Shown here piece by piece: positions 60,801 through 64,000 of a stretch of DNA of 64,000 bases. The position numbers and the translations under genes were made by a program. The notes under the pieces are model-generated. The model had not been told where the DNA came from and did no database searches. It saw only the letters and a program-made list of their open reading frames with translations. Position 1 is the first letter of the stretch. Every line of letters starts with the position of its first letter. Source of the DNA: Alitta virens (Eukaryota; Annelida; Polychaeta; Phyllodocida; Nereididae); the NCBI GenBank assembly GCA_932294295.1, contig OW028573.1:58691829-58755828 (forward strand), given 5' to 3'.

Positions 60801-62351
60801 TAGGCTATGCAGATGATCTTACACTTTTAGCACCCACTGTATCAAGCCTGTCTAAGATGATTAAGATATGTGAGGAGTTCGGTAATGAGTATAATGTCAA
60901 ATATAATCCAGATAAAACTGTATGTATGCTATTCAGTAAAAAAGAACAAAACAACATAGATATATCTTTGGATGGTAAACATTTAGCTTGGGTAAAAACT
61001 GTAAAGTATCTAGGTAACTATTTAGACTGTGATATGTCAGAAAAGACTGATGTCAGAATGAAAAGAAGTGACCTTGTTTATAGAGTTAATCACACCATCT
61101 CAACATTGGGGAAATGTAGAAAAGAAGTTACTGTAAATGTATTTAATTCAAAATGTTGTCATTTTTACGGTGCTCAAGCATGGAATTTATGTGACAGTAA
61201 TATTGTACAATTTCAAACCATGTGGAACAGATGTACAAGGCGAATATTAGAGGTTCCATCAACAACCCATCGTAATTTGCTTCCTGGGTTAGTTGGGAGA
61301 CTAAGTGCCTTAGAGCAAATTTACTGTAGATTTATTAAAATGGTACAAACTATGTTAAAATCTGCAAATGTTAAAGTTAAATTTATTTATGAAAAAGCAC
61401 TGTTAGATGTAAACAGTATAATTTATTCAAATTTGACAATGATCTCAAAAGGTATTGGATGCAGTACTGAGCAACTGTTAAATGACAGTATTTGTCAGAC
61501 CAAAAGGTGCTTATATAAAAGATATGCTGATGTAGAGCCAGTAGTGGGTCAGATTAATGAATTGTTAAATATTGTTCACACAAATGCAGCCACAGTAGAC
61601 GGGTTCACTAGAGATGACCTAAAAGTCATATTGCACTTTATATGTACAGCATAAAGCGCAGCATTTTTATTTGTTCACTTATGTTTTTATTCACTTTTGT
61701 TTTTATCTGTTATGTTTTTAAAGTTTTATAACATTTACAATATATTTTGATTACCAATATTTCTTTTTTTGTACTATACACCATGAATTGTATATGCATG
61801 TGTGTGAATAAACATATTTAAAAAAAAAAAAAAAAAATAACGTCATGGATTGGCAGTTACTTGTACAGTGAATTTTTACAGGCATTTAAGGTCAACAGGT
61901 GTATAGGATTCAAATTTTGGCAAAACAGATTAAACTTCTCCCACGTCATGCAGTGAGTCTATAGTTTACTTTTTAAGTACACTCCTGGGCAAACAAAATA
62001 GCCAGACTTGTTTCTAAGAATTTCCTTGTAAAGCTGTATGTCGAGTTTTTGCCTTGTTCTCCAGAAACAGCTTTTTTAGATTTTAACAAACTTTAGGAAA
62101 TAAAGTAGAGTAACGATGGCTAATTATTTCCACTCACCGGATAGGACAAGCTCCACAGTTTCTGTAGTGACATAACCAATTACACCAACATCACGACCAT
62201 TAATGTTGATGACATGAGATGCGGTGTAGCGACCTTGAAGGTCAGGAACATTGTCGCTGTTCAAATTGGCACTCACGACAGGGATGGAAAACCCACGAAG
62301 AAAATTTGTCAATCCTGTAATCCCATCATCAAATTCGTGGTTACCAAGTGC
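57629..62351 (-). CDS. NT5E: Ecto-5'-nucleotidase (CD73-like) gene B, exons 2-9
   Basis: Second copy of the surface 5'-nucleotidase. Eight exons give 479 residues from ALGNHEFDDG to the stop; exon 1 with the signal peptide and HTNDVH motif was not found up to base 64000 and should lie beyond the right edge. Visible motifs: GNHEFDDG, ALGHAGF, VVGGHSNTF (metal site), NCRMKECNMGN, WNSGGVRAS with the substrate Arg intact, FPFRNT with Phe, NNYMVGGGDGY. The C-terminus has a serine-rich site then a hydrophobic GPI-type tail. Exons 2, 3, 5, 6, 7 and 8 match gene A in length to the base; phases agree. Exon 4 lacks the insertion seen in A. B looks like the conventional enzyme of the pair. Confidence 0.93.
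58406..58609 (-). CDS. NT5E: NT5E-B exon 8
   Basis: 204 nt, acceptor TTTCAG and donor G|GTATAT. Encodes VEVLCSSCDIPEYSLLDL and TNNYMVGGGDGYSMI. Confidence 0.95.
58717..58872 (-). CDS. NT5E: NT5E-B exon 7
   Basis: 156 nt, acceptor ATCCACAG and donor G|GTGATT. Encodes ISMQSVMNTFPFRNTLEVVQ and ends GRFLQVS. Confidence 0.94.
59007..59129 (-). CDS. NT5E: NT5E-B exon 6
   Basis: 123 nt, acceptor TTACACAG and donor G|GTAAAA. Encodes NMATDALVRFCLARLP and IGLWNSGGVRASFDK, with the substrate Arg of the family present. Confidence 0.94.
59262..59393 (-). CDS. NT5E: NT5E-B exon 5
   Basis: 132 nt, acceptor ATTGACAG and donor G|GTGAGT. Encodes EVMEWKKPLQNIIDQIIG and NNCRMKECNMG. Confidence 0.94.
59637..59834 (-). 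CDS. NT5E: NT5E-B exon 4
   Basis: 198 nt, acceptor AATCACAG and donor G|GTTGGT (a weaker donor). Encodes NEKPAGLYPYVITRDDGSTV, VVQAFTGGKYLGYL and GNPILIDSSIEK. Closer to human CD73 in length than exon 4 of gene A. Confidence 0.93.
60165..60359 (-). CDS. NT5E: NT5E-B exon 3
   Basis: 195 nt, acceptor TTCAACAG and donor G|GTATGA. Encodes IIIALGHAGFPVDLEIA and VDLVVGGHSNTFLYS. The intron immediately upstream contains the inverted LINE piece at 60391-60470; the reading frame stays open across the acceptor into that piece. Confidence 0.95.
60391..60470 (-). repeat. Inverted 5' piece of the LINE at 60471-61837
   Basis: 80 bp that are the inverted copy of 60942-61021 with a single mismatch. It abuts the sense part of the LINE directly, like the 5' inversions made by twin priming or template switching during LINE insertion. 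Confidence 0.9.
60471..61837 (+). mobile_element. 5'-truncated LINE with open RT frame and poly-A tail
   Basis: In NT5E-B intron 2, opposite strand to the gene. One frame runs unbroken to the stop at 61654 (over 385 residues). It encodes CYVDATKAFDRV (motif A), NGIRQGGVISPVLFCIYIDE (motif B), IGYADDLTLLAP (catalytic YADD, motif C), YNPDKTVCMLFS, and a C-terminal region with YGAQAWNLCD and MWNRCTRR. The N-terminal RT motifs, endonuclease and ORF1 are missing. AATAAA at 61807-61812 precedes an A18 tail ending at about 61837. No disabling mutation is seen in the remaining frame and the inverted copy differs by one base, so the insertion is young. No target-site duplication found. Confidence 0.9.
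62138..62351 (-). CDS. NT5E: NT5E-B exon 2
   Basis: 214 nt, acceptor TTTCCAG and donor G|GTGAGT. Encodes ALGNHEFDDGITGLTNFL, IPVVSANL and GVIGYVTTETVELVLS. Phase 0 in, 1 out, as in gene A. Confidence 0.95.
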
Positions 62352-64000
62352 CTGGAAAGAATATTGGTTATCTCGATCTGTTAGAGAAACAGATATGCCC
62401 TATTTGGAATGTATACCTGGCTAAAAGGTTTGTAAACAACGAGACAATCGGCACTGATTTTATCCCTTGTCTTCTGTGGCTATATATAGGGCAAGCTCTG
62501 CTTAGTGGTTCAAAGGATCATTAACATGACAGTGCTTCGTGGCTTGTAAAAGTCGGTCACTGAAATTCTAAATGGCTATTGAAGGTCATAAAGTAAGTCA
62601 AAAGTTAATCAAAATATCTGAAATTCAATGTGCGAGATGATGCAATGCGATATATTACAGTTAGTTTCATAAAATACGGTCGACTCTAACTGTCTGTTGA
62701 GACCTGTACCTGGCTGTGGTCTAAACAAGCTAAAACCAGCTGCTTCTGTCCACTTCTATAGCTAATAATCGGCTTGATAGACAGAAAAATATAAACCTTG
62801 GTAAATGTAAGAAATTAATCGAATATATCATAAATAAGTACTTTTAGATCCAGTTTTGAGTAGCCAGCTATGAAAGCTTTGTCTAGCTTCAATTTGACAG
62901 GCCGTTTTTAATTAAACTAACTGTATGTCCATGCAATAATCACTTCAATAAAAACAATTGTAGGCCTAGCTATACACCCTACATTGCTCATACCAATGAT
63001 GACACAGGATCTTTCTTACTTCATCAGATATCACCATTACAATATTATTAAATGTACAAATCAAATAAACATTTGTCTTGCCTTATGTGCAACCTTTTTT
63101 AGTTATTTTTTTCTTTGCTACGTCTCTTAGCTCTCGGTGAAATTAGTATCTTTTTTTAGTCTTTGTTACTAGCCTTCTTTGCTCTGCTTAACCCAACTAG
63201 AGTTAACTAGGATAACATATGCAACAGATATTGTAATAAAATTATCAATATAAATACAGGCCAATAATTTCACTGAAAACAATTTAAAGACTCGTCGACA
63301 AGACTGAGGGTAGTAGTCAGGTTTCTAAGCTCCGAAATTTGGTAAAATCGTTCCCTTGGTGATACAGCTCTGAAACCTCATTTTTTATGGAATCAGTTAG
63401 TCATAATCTACTGTGTCTAAAAAACAAAACAAGTAATAAGAGGAGATGAAAGACTTATGTCCTTCTGAATTCAGGGCTGCTCAGTGAAAAGACTATATTT
63501 TTCAGCTTAGAACTCTGACTTTAGTCATTTGCGGCACTCATGGACAGTAATAGTCTGAATGTTTGGTACAGTGAATGTTGTTTGCTTCACCATCTCCAAC
63601 AGGGAATTGTTTTATCAGAAATCATAGCGATCTACTTTATATGGAGATATTGTAGACTAAAAATGTAAAATGAAAATGGAAGCATGACATGTGAAATGTA
63701 AGAGGTCAAAAGGAAGCAAACATCCTATGCTCGCTCCACCTGGATCCCAAGTGCTTATTTTAGGCCCAATAGGATATCAAACAAATGTAAGTCCCAAGGT
63801 TGATTGTGCAGCAAGGATAAAACCTAAGATAAATTTATCTGAAGTTTCAACCACTTGTTTGTTTGGTGAATGGTCCATATGTGTGTAAACATTCTGAAGT
63901 ATGATTTCTATTTTCCAAATATTTAAAAGACTCTTTAGAAGATATATAGTAGTACTGTGATCAGTCATTGCTTGTGGAGAAGTTAGCATGACTCGCATTA
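62352..64000 (-). other. NT5E: NT5E-B intron 1 (partial)
   Basis: No HTNDVH-type exon and no other coding signal on either strand. AT-rich sequence without recognisable repeats. Confidence 0.6.

Noticed and set aside
1..64000. Bacterial-type systems (operons, CRISPR, toxin-antitoxin, phage)
   Set aside because: Split genes, GT-AG introns, LINEs and LTR elements show an animal genome; no such systems were seen.

Overview
The window looks like part of an invertebrate animal nuclear genome. It is AT-rich, its genes are split by GT-AG introns of 0.1 to more than 17 kb, and retrotransposon and MITE remains are common. No operons, rRNA, CRISPR or intact tRNA genes were seen. The protein sequences fit a bilaterian such as a marine invertebrate, but the species cannot be named from sequence alone.

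Region 1-34.6 kb (minus strand): the 5' part of a class I unconventional myosin of the Myo1d/Myo1g type. Three coding exons are visible, at 34463-34560, 27691-27899 and 17745-17838. They join in phase and carry the N-terminus, the purine-binding loop and the P-loop GESGAGKTE. The introns are about 6.6 kb, 9.9 kb and more than 17.7 kb; the rest of the gene lies beyond the left edge. The introns hold a tRNA-derived SINE, a 410-bp foldback element and simple repeats.

Region 35.9-42.3 kb (plus strand): a decayed Ty3/Gypsy-type LTR retrotransposon, clearly richer in GC than its surroundings. It has a 3' LTR, a truncated 5' LTR, and gag-protease-RT-RNase H-integrase broken by frameshifts, stops and a deletion in the integrase core. 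It also has an unusual and still open third ORF with a coiled coil.

Region 43.5-64 kb (minus strand): two head-to-tail genes for ecto-5'-nucleotidase (NT5E/CD73-like). Gene A (43555-52738) is complete: 9 coding exons, 604 residues, signal peptide, metal-site motifs and a GPI-type tail. Gene B (57629-62351) shows exons 2-9; its first exon should lie beyond the right edge. Six exons have exactly the same length in both genes and intron phases agree, so they are a tandem duplication. Gene A has lost an arginine that contacts substrate in CD73, while B keeps it. Together they would hydrolyse extracellular nucleoside monophosphates at the cell surface, unless A has changed function.

The NT5E region is heavily invaded: four LINE fragments, two TA-type MITEs, a Tc1 transposase relic and a 120-bp hairpin. 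Two of these insertions sit 23-31 nt upstream of 3' splice sites. I found no clearly new biological system. The best candidates for follow-up are the altered NT5E paralogue, the repeats at splice acceptors, and the intact third ORF of the Gypsy element.
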